Below are positions 25,122 through 33,398 of a stretch of DNA of 64,000 nucleotides, in pieces. The stretch spans positions 62,001-126,000 of the forward strand of contig DAORAL010000010.1 in the NCBI GenBank assembly GCA_035344155.1, read 5' to 3'. The stretch comes from UBA1845 sp002338715 (lineage in GTDB: Bacteria > Planctomycetota > Phycisphaerae > UBA1845). A program made the position numbers and the translations under genes. The number at the start of each line of letters is the position of its first letter. The first letter of the stretch is position 1. The notes under the pieces are model-generated. The model worked only from the letters and a program-made list of their open reading frames with translations. It was not told the origin of the DNA and ran no database searches.

Positions 25122-27194
25122 ATGAGATCAATCAGCCCGTTTCGCGCCAACCAAGACACGCCAAGAAGAACCAGCGCGATCAGCGCGAAAGTCGCCATTT
25201 TGCTTTGCTTGATCGCAATCGCGGCCGCCTCGACCCTCTGGGCCATTCGCAAGTCTCCCTCCGCAGACGTCAAACCGACGAACGTCCTGCTCATTACCAT
25301 GGACACCACCCGCGCCGACCACCTGGGTTGTTATGGTCATCCGGCCAACGTCACGCCAAACATCGACGCGATCGCCAACGAAGGCGTGTTGTTCGAACAA
25401 TGCATGTCATCCGCACCAAGCACGCTCCCGTCACACTCGGCGATCATGACCAGCACACACCCTTTCGTGCACGGCGCCCGCGATAACATCGGATACCGAC
25501 TGAGCCAAAGCAACACGACCCTGGCTGAAGTCTTTCAACAAAAAGGGTTCAAGACTGCCGCATTCGTGTCAGCCGCCGTGCTCAATCGGCACACCGGTAT
25601 CGATCAGGGATTCTCTTTGTACGTCGATGCCGGTGACGAAACCGAAATCCTCGGTCAGAAAACCTGCGACCGCGCCATCGAGTGGATTCGCGCCCAAACA
25701 GAAAATCCTTTCTTCGCCTGGGTTCATTTCTATGACCCGCATTTTGTTTACGAAGCGCCCGCCAACTTCGTTTCAACTGCGCCCAACGCATACCTGCGCG
25801 AAATCGCATACATGGATGCACAGATTGGCCGGATTTTCGACGAACTGAAGCGTCTTGGACACTATGACGACACGCTGATCGTACTGATTGCCGACCACGG
25901 CGAAGGCCTCGGACAACACGGCGAAAACACGCACCTGTATTTCCTCTACAACACGACCATATCCTTGCCATTTGTGATGCGCTGCCCGCAGCAGATTCCG
26001 GCCAAGACAAGAATCGGTTCGGTGGTCCGATCGGTCGACGTCGCGCCAACCGTACTGTCGATCATGAATTCCGATCCGCTGCCCATCGCCCAGGGCACGG
26101 ACTTAACGTCGTTGATTTCCGGATCGAAGGGGGCCTCACGACGTCCCGCGTATGCCGAAACGATCGCGGGACATTACACGCTGGGGACGTCGATACTTCG
26201 GTCGTTGCGCGTGGACAATTGGAAGTACATTCACGCCCCTCGCCCCGAACTCTACAACATCGACGACGATCCCGTTGAGATGATCAACCTTGCAGACAAG
26301 ATGCCGGAAAAAACCGAGGAGCTTCGCGAGGAACTTCGCAGCCTGATCGCAGAATCGCCAGAGTTGATCCACGATGAATCCTCCGATCTTGAATTGAGCG
26401 CCAGCGACTTGGCCCGCCTCGAAAGCCTCGGATACGTCGGCGGTGACGACACCCAGAAACCAGTCGCCGAAAACGAAATGGATCTCTTCGAGCCCGATGG
26501 CGACGACCCCAAAGACCACGCAGCCGACTTCGAGGCCCTCAGCATCGCGCAGCACCATCTTCAGCATGATGAACTGGTCGAAGCCGAAGCCTCGTTTCGG
26601 AAATTGGCTGACGAGTTCCCCGACGTCATCGACCTCAAAAAGAAACTCGCGAGGTCGATCTTCAGGCAGAACAGATTCGATGAACCGCTAAAGATTTATG
26701 AATCATTGTGTGAAGCCCATCCCGACAATGCGGGGATTCAATATGGGTATGCCAAATTGCTCGGCAAAGTCGGACGCCGGCCGGAGGCCATCACCCATTT
26801 CGCAACCGCCGTGCGACTTGATCCCGAATATGCCGAAGCGTATCACGACCTCGCCATCGAGATTCGCGATGACGGACATGCCGAAGATGCCATTCCCTAT
26901 TTTCGCCAGGCGATTCGCGCTCGGCCATCATACATCCGCGCGCGCGTCAACCTCGCCCGCCTACTTCTGGCGCAATCAAAGGTAGAGGAAGCCATCGAAG
27001 AATTCCGCGGAGCGGTCGAGGTTTCGCCGGATGAAGCCGAATTGCGTTCGTACCTGGCGTTTGCCTTGCTGAAAGCTGAAAAGTTCGAGGAGGCAAAAGC
27101 GGTAGCACAGCAGGCTTTGAAATTGGACCCAAACCATGCCCCGACCAAGCGACTCCTTATAGAAATCGAAAAAGCCGCCCAATCAACCCAATAG
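25122..27194 (+). CDS. Sulfatase-fold (alkaline phosphatase superfamily) protein with C-terminal TPRs
   Basis: A 690-residue protein. One N-terminal membrane helix (AKVAILLCLIAIAAASTLWA) is followed by a sulfatase-type domain (about 50-430) and TPR repeats (about 465-685). NVLLITMDTTRADHLGCYG and IVLIADHGEGLGQHGENTH supply metal ligands. At the nucleophile position the sequence is APSTLPSHSA, with Thr where sulfatases have the Cys or Ser converted to formylglycine. It is therefore probably not an active sulfatase in the classical sense and could be a phosphatase, a transferase or an inactive binder. It lies between two FG-GAP/UnbV proteins. Confidence 0.88.
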   Translation: MRSISPFRANQDTPRRTSAISAKVAILLCLIAIAAASTLWAIRKSPSADVKPTNVLLITMDTTRADHLGCYGHPANVTPNIDAIANEGVLFEQCMSSAPSTLPSHSAIMTSTHPFVHGARDNIGYRLSQSNTTLAEVFQQKGFKTAAFVSAAVLNRHTGIDQGFSLYVDAGDETEILGQKTCDRAIEWIRAQTENPFFAWVHFYDPHFVYEAPANFVSTAPNAYLREIAYMDAQIGRIFDELKRLGHYDDTLIVLIADHGEGLGQHGENTHLYFLYNTTISLPFVMRCPQQIPAKTRIGSVVRSVDVAPTVLSIMNSDPLPIAQGTDLTSLISGSKGASRRPAYAETIAGHYTLGTSILRSLRVDNWKYIHAPRPELYNIDDDPVEMINLADKMPEKTEELREELRSLIAESPELIHDESSDLELSASDLARLESLGYVGGDDTQKPVAENEMDLFEPDGDDPKDHAADFEALSIAQHHLQHDELVEAEASFRKLADEFPDVIDLKKKLARSIFRQNRFDEPLKIYESLCEAHPDNAGIQYGYAKLLGKVGRRPEAITHFATAVRLDPEYAEAYHDLAIEIRDDGHAEDAIPYFRQAIRARPSYIRARVNLARLLLAQSKVEEAIEEFRGAVEVSPDEAELRSYLAFALLKAEKFEEAKAVAQQALKLDPNHAPTKRLLIEIEKAAQSTQ

Positions 27195-27402
27195 CGGTTG
27201 ATGCAATCGCGTGAAATCCCATTGACCAAAGCGCGCGGATTCTTCCGCCGTGCACCTGGCGCGCCCGTGACCAACGAACTGGAATGCGTCCAAGTCGATT
27301 CGACGCGCCCTACAGCAATCTTAATCCATGCGTAGCGTTTTGTTCGTCCACTCTTCACAGCGCGGGCGCCATCACCCACGTGGATTGACTTCGTTTTGCC
27401 CA

Positions 27403-27459
27403 TGGATTCCCGCCTTCGCGGGAATGACGACGCTGTCGCGCCGCTACGTTTGGACCAAG
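27403..27459. repeat. dRS3-like dispersed repeat, extended copy
   Basis: A core of ATTCCCGCCTTCGCGGGAAT, of the form ATTCCC-N8-GGGAAT, is followed by about 35 bases ending at a TTTGGACCAAG box. The whole 57-base unit recurs in inverse orientation at 40880-40936 with only a few differences. It lies between the convergent stops of the sulfatase-like and FG-GAP genes; the rest of this 271-base gap holds no recognised feature. Confidence 0.85.
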
Positions 27460-27465
27460 AGTGTT

Positions 27466-29139
27466 CTAACTGGCGGCGGCCATGAATTCTGCGTAGTCCT
27501 TAAGATCAACGGCACCACTACCATCCATGTCGATGATTTCGCAGCCGGGCACGACGCTGCCGTCAACCGGACCGTTGATGCAGGTCGACACCGCATTGAG
27601 ATCGTCTGCATCGACGTCGCCGTCACCATCGGCATCGCCCATGCGCTCGGGCGGCCAAAGCGTCCACGTGTGGTTCGCAGAATAGTTATACAACGTGCGG
27701 CTAATGCCGCCGGGCCACGTCACGATGATCTGGTCGATGGAAGTCAGGTTGTCCAGACCAAAGTGCATGACATAGTCATCTTGCGACTTGAAGTTGGCAT
27801 TGCCCATCACTTCGTGCATCTGGGTCTGGACGCCCGTAATCACATCCACCTGCGCTCCAACTGCAAAGGTGTTGGCCCCTCGACCTCCAACGCGGAACTT
27901 GACCCAGTTGCGGTTCTGTCCTTCGTTGTTGATGAAGACGGCAAACGGCTCGTCGTTGGTTTGCACCACAAGATCGAGATCGCCGTCGTTGTCCAGGTCT
28001 CCCTTGGCCACACAAAACGACGTCAATGGATTATCCAAACCCAATGCCGGCGCAATGTCGGTGGCCATGCCGGAGCCCGTATAGCTGTACATGCGATTCA
28101 CGCCGTTCATGTTGTTGACGTACAAGTCGAGCCAACCATCGTTGTCGAAATCGATAAACGTCGTGCCCCATCCAGTCAGGTATGATCCGACCCCATAGGC
28201 CAACGTCTCATCGGTGAAGGTTCCATCACCCTGGTTCATGAGGAGCACATTACCGGAAGGAATGTTGGTCACGTAAATATCGGGGTATCCGTTTCGGTCC
28301 AGGTCTCCGATCGCAATACCCATGCAGTCCACTTCCGCTTCCGTGTGGCTGGTAGCTGTCACGTCGACGAATGTCCCACCGTCATTTCGAAACAGATGGT
28401 TATGAAGAATCGGGCCGGTGCCATGATCGTTGCCCAGATAGAAATCGGCATCACCGTCTCGATCATAGTCAAAGAACCGCACCGTAAAGGTCGGATCGTC
28501 ACTTTGTCCGATTCCCAGCGTCTCGCCTGTCGGCTGAAACGTGCCGTCCTGATTGTTGAGGTACATTTCATTGGGAAGCAATGAGGTCCAGGGGAAGGTC
28601 CGGTTCGCGACAAAAAGATCAAGCCAACCATCGCCATTCACATCGCCCCACGCATTGCCCTGACCAGAACCCTGGTCAGCCACTCCCGCGGCAACTGCCA
28701 CTTCGGTGAACTGGAAGTTTCCGTCGTTTCTCAGAAGCAGGTTTGGGAACTTGTCGCAGGTGATGTAGAGATCAAGATCGCCATCAGAGTCGTAGTCGAC
28801 AGCCGAAAGTCCTGACGCTTCCGGAACGAGCGGAATTCCGTTGCCGTTTGATCGGTTTGTGAAGTAGCCGGTACCGTCGTTTTCAAAGATACCGACGATG
28901 CCATCTTTGTGACCGAGTCCGACAATGTCGGGATCCGAATCGTTGTCCATGTCGACAACCGCAACACCCGCGCCAAACTTCGCCAAGGTAATCCCGGAAG
29001 AGTAATCGACCCCTCGCGCCAGCGCTTCATCGGTAAATGGCGCCGGCGACCCCGCCCGAGCTACCTGCAACGATTGAGGCACACCACCGACCATCACACC
29101 GACTGACAGAATCCCACCAACCACCTTAAGTGATGACAT
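27466..29139 (-). CDS. Second FG-GAP/ASPIC-UnbV/dockerin-like surface protein
   Basis: A 557-residue paralogue of the protein at 23245-25002. The start at 29139 is chosen because AAAGGGGA lies five bases upstream and gives a clean signal peptide (MSSLKVVGGILSVGVMVGG). Repeats of the GDVNGDGWLDLFVANR plus NNQDGTFQPTG type form a predicted beta-propeller. A UnbV-like segment (NTFAVGAQVDVITG, FGLDNLTSIDQIIVTWPGG) and a C-terminal dockerin-like pair (GDADGDGDVDADDLNAVS and DMDGSGAVDLKDYAEF) follow. It is convergent with the sulfatase-fold gene. Confidence 0.9.
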   Translation of the reverse strand: MSSLKVVGGILSVGVMVGGVPQSLQVARAGSPAPFTDEALARGVDYSSGITLAKFGAGVAVVDMDNDSDPDIVGLGHKDGIVGIFENDGTGYFTNRSNGNGIPLVPEASGLSAVDYDSDGDLDLYITCDKFPNLLLRNDGNFQFTEVAVAAGVADQGSGQGNAWGDVNGDGWLDLFVANRTFPWTSLLPNEMYLNNQDGTFQPTGETLGIGQSDDPTFTVRFFDYDRDGDADFYLGNDHGTGPILHNHLFRNDGGTFVDVTATSHTEAEVDCMGIAIGDLDRNGYPDIYVTNIPSGNVLLMNQGDGTFTDETLAYGVGSYLTGWGTTFIDFDNDGWLDLYVNNMNGVNRMYSYTGSGMATDIAPALGLDNPLTSFCVAKGDLDNDGDLDLVVQTNDEPFAVFINNEGQNRNWVKFRVGGRGANTFAVGAQVDVITGVQTQMHEVMGNANFKSQDDYVMHFGLDNLTSIDQIIVTWPGGISRTLYNYSANHTWTLWPPERMGDADGDGDVDADDLNAVSTCINGPVDGSVVPGCEIIDMDGSGAVDLKDYAEFMAAAS

Positions 29140-29664
29140 CCATTCCCCTTTCTCAGACACACCTTTTGACCCAAACCGCAATCGAATCGAAAGCGGGGAT
29201 CAGAGTTCCCCAATCAAGGAAATCACAGCCTTCCGGCTGTACATTTTCCCCTCAATAACGCCATGAATTCGCTTGAATTGCGACAACCAGCCCCTGACCA
29301 GCCTGTTTCGATCCCCAATGATACCAAACCTTATCCCCTGGATACAAGATGGAAACACGGATCTGCCGCCGGTCGGGCCCCCTCGCAATTCCCACCCCGC
29401 CCCAAAAACGAGTTGGCACACAGCCATTAACGACCGATAATATCTTAAATAACAGCCAATTATTGGGTGCAGCCGGCATTGAACGACATCCCACAAGCCC
29501 CGCACCACGAAATCCCACTGATTGGATGCAACTGGCCGTGGCGCGGCTACGGATTTGGATCGGCGCGGGCGCACCAGGCATCCCCGGACACACCCGCGCC
29601 AGGGAAGCGACGGGCTGAGAGTTGGCCGACATCATCGAATCGAATTGATCCGCCGACCTTCAAC
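29140..29664. other. Intergenic region, no gene recognised
   Basis: About 525 bases between the FG-GAP gene and the terminator of hsp20. It is comparatively A/T-rich. Only short frames without family resemblance occur. The promoter of the FG-GAP gene should be at its left end. Confidence 0.4.
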
Positions 29665-29702
29665 CAAAAAACAACGCCAGCCACCGCAATGGTGACTGGC
29701 GT
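29665..29702 (-). terminator. Rho-independent terminator of hsp20
   Basis: On the minus strand ACGCCAGTCACC and GGTGGCTGGCGT form a 12-pair stem (one G-U) with a five-base loop, followed by TGTTTTTT. It stands about 50 bases after the hsp20 stop. Confidence 0.88.
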
Positions 29703-29752
29703 CATTTGGAGGAACACTTCAGTTTAAGGATTAACCGGTACGACGTTTCAAA

Positions 29753-30205
29753 CTACTCGATGCCTTTGACCTCGATGCGCTTCGGCTTCACCGCTTCGGC
29801 TTTGGGCAGCGTGATGGTGAGCACGCCGTTCTTCAGCGTCGCATCGACGCGCTCCGAATCGGTCTCCGTCGGCAGTTGAATCACGCGGCGAAACTCGCTC
29901 GATCCGCGCTCATTGCAGTAGCGTACGACGTTTTCCAGGTCGCGGGCCTGGCGCTTGCCAGCCACCGTCAACGTGTTGTCTTCGACAGTCACTTCGATTT
30001 GATCGAGCGCCAATCCCGGCACGTCGACTTCGACGAAGAGCTTGTCGCTGTCTTCCCAAACGTCCAGCGCACCGAGTCCGCGTGCGCCAAAACCCAACCG
30101 CTGCATGCCTTCGTTTCCGCCTTCGATCAATCCGCCAAAGGCGCGGTCAACGGTGTCACGAATTGAAGTCAACGGATCGATTCCAATCATTCGACGAGTC
30201 AACAT
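29753..30205 (-). CDS. Small heat-shock protein (Hsp20/alpha-crystallin)
   Basis: A 150-residue Hsp20 chaperone. The alpha-crystallin domain spans about residues 45-140 (ALDVWEDSDKLFVEVDVPGL through LKNGVLTITLPKAEAVKPKRIEV). It includes the conserved GVLTITLPK and the RERRYCN-like VRYCNERGSSEFRRVIQLP. It holds unfolding proteins in the cytoplasm. GAGG stands about nine bases before the ATG. It appears monocistronic, with its own terminator. No CIRCE element was seen upstream. Confidence 0.95.
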   Translation of the reverse strand: MLTRRMIGIDPLTSIRDTVDRAFGGLIEGGNEGMQRLGFGARGLGALDVWEDSDKLFVEVDVPGLALDQIEVTVEDNTLTVAGKRQARDLENVVRYCNERGSSEFRRVIQLPTETDSERVDATLKNGVLTITLPKAEAVKPKRIEVKGIE

Positions 30206-30548
30206 AGCTGCACCTCAACTTTCTTCCTCTTTGGACTTTCACCCTTTACGGTGTTTCACTATCCCGCGATGGCTCCACTGCCGGGCGCGGGCTTCGTTTC
30301 GATTTGCCCGAAACTTCCGGGCGACACCGGGATATATGCACAGCCCGTGCCATTCGAAAAAACGCCCTGAAGCACCCAAAAACCGCCATTCACGCCTCCA
30401 AACCCTGACAAAATGACAGCCGTGGCAGGCAGTCCGAACGGTTGGGCCCTATAATTGACGCCCACAGCCGATGCGACTAGATTCGACCTTGTCCAACGCA
30501 TCGGTGCCGTCGTTGCTGGTCAACTCAATATCTTCCGGAGGCAATGTG

Positions 30549-31094
30549 ATGGGTCTCGTCAATCCGCTGAACTTGAAACAATGGGTCGAAGAAAACCGCC
30601 ACCTGCTCAAGCCGCCCGTCGGTAACAAGTGCGTCTGGGAAAACGAAGACTTCATCATCATGGTGGTGGGTGGCCCCAACGCGCGGAAAGACTACCACGT
30701 CAACGAGACCAGCGAATTCTTCTACCAGATCGAAGGCGACATCATCCTCGGCATCATCAATCCCGAGACCAACAAACCCGAAGAGGTCATCATCCGCGAA
30801 GGTGAAATCTATCTGCTTCCGCCCAAGGTTCCGCATAGCCCACGCAGGCCCGCGAACACCGTCGGCGTGGTCGTCGAGATGACTCGGGCCAAGGGCATGA
30901 TCGACAAATTGCAATGGTATTCCGACGACACCCACGAACTCGTTCACGAAGCCGAGTTCCGTCTCGAAAATATCGCAGAAGACCTCAAGAAGATCATGGA
31001 AGAGTTCTGGTCAAACGAAGAACTGCGCACGTGCAAATCAACCGGCAGCGTCATCGCCCCGCCAACCGAAGCCCAGCCGCCACCCAAGGCATAA
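30549..31094 (+). CDS. 3-hydroxyanthranilate 3,4-dioxygenase
   Basis: A 181-residue cupin enzyme that opens the ring of 3-hydroxyanthranilate in the kynurenine route to quinolinate and NAD. GGPNARKDYHVNETSEFFYQ contains the His and Glu iron ligands, and LLPPKVPHSPRRP the second His. GGAGG at 30536-30540 sets the start at 30549. The C-terminal rubredoxin-like zinc motif of bacterial members (RTCxxCG plus a second pair) is degenerate here: RTCKSTGSV keeps only one Cys, so this copy lacks the structural metal site. No other kynurenine genes are adjacent. Confidence 0.92.
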   Translation: MGLVNPLNLKQWVEENRHLLKPPVGNKCVWENEDFIIMVVGGPNARKDYHVNETSEFFYQIEGDIILGIINPETNKPEEVIIREGEIYLLPPKVPHSPRRPANTVGVVVEMTRAKGMIDKLQWYSDDTHELVHEAEFRLENIAEDLKKIMEEFWSNEELRTCKSTGSVIAPPTEAQPPPKA

Positions 31095-31136
31095 AAAGAT
31101 AAGGCTTAGAAAGAATAGAACGTTGCGCGCAAAGAA

Positions 31137-31309
31137 GTGCCACTGCTCTGTGAGCAGTGCAAAAGCGCAACGGCGCCGTCATTCCCGCGAAAGCGGGAAT
31201 CCAGAAGAAAACCAAACCCAACCCTGATGAGCACCGCACCAAGCACTGGGCAGGGATAACACGAAGAAAACGCAACCGCGCAAACACACTGCTCACAGAG
31301 CAGTGGCAC
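31137..31309. repeat. REPIN-like element: inverted GTGCCACTGCTC hairpins
   Basis: GTGCCACTGCTCTGTGAGCAGTGC at 31137-31160 and its near-exact reverse complement at 31287-31309 flank about 125 bases. Each arm is itself a hairpin (CACTGCTC-TGT-GAGCAGTG). The same pair occurs at 48494-48568 with a shorter centre. The interior holds a dRS3-like core. Confidence 0.85.
31171..31204. repeat. dRS3-like core nested in a REPIN-like element
   Basis: CGTCATTCCCGCGAAAGCGG followed by GAATCCAG matches the repeats at 27403 and 40880 over the core, but without the TTTGGTCCAAA box. Confidence 0.75.
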
Positions 31310-31350
31310 GATATCATCACCACACAAATTCGATTCGGGAAAATTGCGGG

Positions 31351-32034
31351 CTAATCTGCCGCCTTGACCTGCGCATCAACCGACACGGTCGTCGATGCAG
31401 TAAACTCTCGGCCCGTCAACCAATCGAAGAAGACAACACGAACGTGCAGTTCCTTCGGTATCGAACCAACCCCATCTGGAAATGGAATCTTGAGCGAGTA
31501 ATGGTTGGTCATAAATCCGCCGTACCAACTCTTCTTGATGACGTCCGGATCGGTGTACTCGGCTGTCGCGATAGACCTTGGCGAACCCACCTGCGTCAGG
31601 TCCGTCAGTTGGATCGTGATCGCCCCCGCGGCTTTAATCACATCGCCAGCCGCATCGATCGGCTGAACGTACACGATCACACCGTCATCGCCAGGCGAAC
31701 CATCCAGATCAATCCCGCCGCTGCGACTGGGAATGCTGATCGCATCGACAACGAACAGATCATCCAGCTCGACGCTCGCAAGACGCGGTTGATTGGCGAT
31801 CTGGGTTTTCAAATCTTCGCAGCGCGCATCGCATTCAAACTTTTCCTGCTCGCACGCCTTCAGCGCCAACTTCTGCTGATCGATTTCCTGCTGAAGCTGC
31901 GTAACCGTGCCCGGCGCATCAAAAATACAGCCCGCACCAACGCCCAAGATTAGCGCCAACGCCGCAACGCACAGCGCCACCACGCTGGCGTTTTTGATCT
32001 GCAACCGATTGTGACGAAGTGATCTGAAGTGCAT
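31351..32034 (-). CDS. Exported coiled-coil protein, possible lipoprotein
   Basis: A 227-residue protein. A long N-terminal hydrophobic segment (ASVVALCVAALALILGVGAG) is followed by Cys-Ile, a weak lipobox, so it may be a lipoprotein or simply membrane-anchored. Residues about 42-80 form a coiled coil with three further Cys (LKACEQEKFECDARCEDLK). The rest is a beta-rich domain (VELDDLFVVDAISIPSRSGG, DGVIVYVQPIDAAGDVI). No family was recognised. It stands 54 bases upstream of the EVE-domain gene on the same strand... the order on the transcript is lipoprotein (33340), EVE, then this gene. Confidence 0.7.
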   Translation of the reverse strand: MHFRSLRHNRLQIKNASVVALCVAALALILGVGAGCIFDAPGTVTQLQQEIDQQKLALKACEQEKFECDARCEDLKTQIANQPRLASVELDDLFVVDAISIPSRSGGIDLDGSPGDDGVIVYVQPIDAAGDVIKAAGAITIQLTDLTQVGSPRSIATAEYTDPDVIKKSWYGGFMTNHYSLKIPFPDGVGSIPKELHVRVVFFDWLTGREFTASTTVSVDAQVKAAD

Positions 32035-32088
32035 TGAATTTTCTTCGCGCGAATCCAGGCGTCCCGATCGTTTACCAGGATACGCCTT

Positions 32089-32505
32089 TTAGGTTGCCGA
32101 CACCCCGCCCATTTTGCAAAGTTTTTTCCACCACGCGGGTTTCACCGGCATCGCCGACAACCGCGAAATCGTCACCAGGTGAAAGTCCGCAAAATCCGGA
32201 TCGGCTTTGACCGCAGCCAGCGTCACTGGATCGGGCACGCCCTTGACAGCTTTGATATCGACGACGATGCGCTTTTCGTCATCCAGTTTCGGATCGGGAT
32301 AAGGGCCCCGCACCACCGACGCGATGCCCGCAATGTGCTTGTCCTTGCCGGTGTGGTAGACGAACACGCTGTCGCCCTTCTTGACGTTGCGCATGTGCAT
32401 CAGCGCCGTGTTGTTACCGACGCCATCCCACACCGTTTTCTTGTCGCGCAGCAGATCGTCAAACGAATAGTCGTTGGGTTCCGTTTTGAAGAGCCAATAT
32501 TGCAT
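32089..32505 (-). CDS. EVE-domain protein
   Basis: A 138-residue protein of the EVE (PUA-like) family. MQYWLFKTEPNDYSFDDL is the hallmark start, followed by WDGVGNNTALMHMRNVKKGD, VFVYHTGKDKHIAGIA and AWWKKLC. EVE domains bind modified bases in DNA or RNA, by analogy with YTH and SRA folds. The ATG at 32505 gives the usual family N-terminus. It lies 10 bases after the lipoprotein gene. No restriction or modification genes are nearby, so a housekeeping RNA- or DNA-binding role is more likely than defence. Confidence 0.92.
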   Translation of the reverse strand: MQYWLFKTEPNDYSFDDLLRDKKTVWDGVGNNTALMHMRNVKKGDSVFVYHTGKDKHIAGIASVVRGPYPDPKLDDEKRIVVDIKAVKGVPDPVTLAAVKADPDFADFHLVTISRLSAMPVKPAWWKKLCKMGGVSAT

Positions 32506-32515
32506 CGATGCGTCG

Positions 32516-33340
32516 TTACTCCTCAAGACGACTCGACTTCAAGTAGGTGATGATGGATTCACGCCAATGCTCGATCGTGTTGACCGGTCCGACGGCTTTG
32601 ACGAAGTGCGGACCATTCGGATGCTCAATGATCGCCGCGATCATCCGCACGGTTCCGCTCTCGGGCGGCATCATTCCGGTCATGTCCGCGACCGAAATCT
32701 TCACGCCGTCTTTCTCCCACGTATCGACCTTGGACTTTTCCTTGGTCGAGCTGCCGTCGGGCTGACTGACCTGACCGAACCAGCGATCAAGCTGCGCCTG
32801 CACCGGAATGTTTTTCATGCCCGGAAAATGCGTCAGGCGAACGACAGCATCTTCGGTATCGCCCTCCACCTTTTCGAGCTTGAAGACCGCAATCGGACCA
32901 GCCACACGGAACCCGGAGCTGCTCGGTGCGCCCGGATCCATCGCCTGCCAACCTTCGGGAGCGGTCAGCTTCAAGCCAGCCGACCCTTCCGCAGCTTGAT
33001 CGATCTCGACGTTGCCGGCTTGTGCTTTCGGCATGGTCGCACCGCCGTCAGTCGCTCCACCAATCGGCGGATGCCCCGGGGGCAATTCGTCCCCAGCTTT
33101 CGGGGCGTCACCTTTCGGAGTTTCGGTCATGCCACCAATGGGCGGATGTCCCGGCGGAAGTTCGTTGCTCTGCCCGGGTATGAGCGGCGGTGCTTTCTTG
33201 ACCGCCTGTGACGGCTGGGTGTTTGCAAGCGGAGGAAGCGGCGGTGCTTCCGGTGGCGGGGTTTCTTCCTTCTTACAGCCAACCAGTCCGATCGCCACGC
33301 CCAGACAGCCCATCGAAAGCACTTTGGCAAACGTCTTCAT
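32516..33340 (-). CDS. Lipoprotein with duplicated PPGHPPIGG motif
   Basis: A 274-residue lipoprotein. The start at 33340 has GAGGAG seven bases upstream. The signal peptide MKTFAKVLSMGCLGVAIGLV ends in the lipobox LVGC. A Pro-rich linker (about 25-105) carries two copies of ELPPGHPPIGG, 25 residues apart. The C-terminal domain (about 120-270, LKLTAPEGWQAM, VVRLTHFPGMKN, IIEHPNGPHFVKAVGP) looks like a folded periplasmic domain of unknown function. No family name can be given. Confidence 0.82.
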   Translation of the reverse strand: MKTFAKVLSMGCLGVAIGLVGCKKEETPPPEAPPLPPLANTQPSQAVKKAPPLIPGQSNELPPGHPPIGGMTETPKGDAPKAGDELPPGHPPIGGATDGGATMPKAQAGNVEIDQAAEGSAGLKLTAPEGWQAMDPGAPSSSGFRVAGPIAVFKLEKVEGDTEDAVVRLTHFPGMKNIPVQAQLDRWFGQVSQPDGSSTKEKSKVDTWEKDGVKISVADMTGMMPPESGTVRMIAAIIEHPNGPHFVKAVGPVNTIEHWRESIITYLKSSRLEE

Positions 33341-33398
33341 ATAAAAACTCCTCAAATCAAAAAGATGCGCACCGATCGGGCGCGTCGATCTTGCATTC

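Noticed and set aside
31137..31309. CRISPR-like repeats
   Set aside because: The arms are inverted and not direct repeats, only two per site, each self-complementary, with no spacer series and no cas genes.
32089..32505. EVE protein as part of a defence or restriction island
   Set aside because: Neighbours are lipoproteins and sucD, with no nuclease, methylase or helicase genes.
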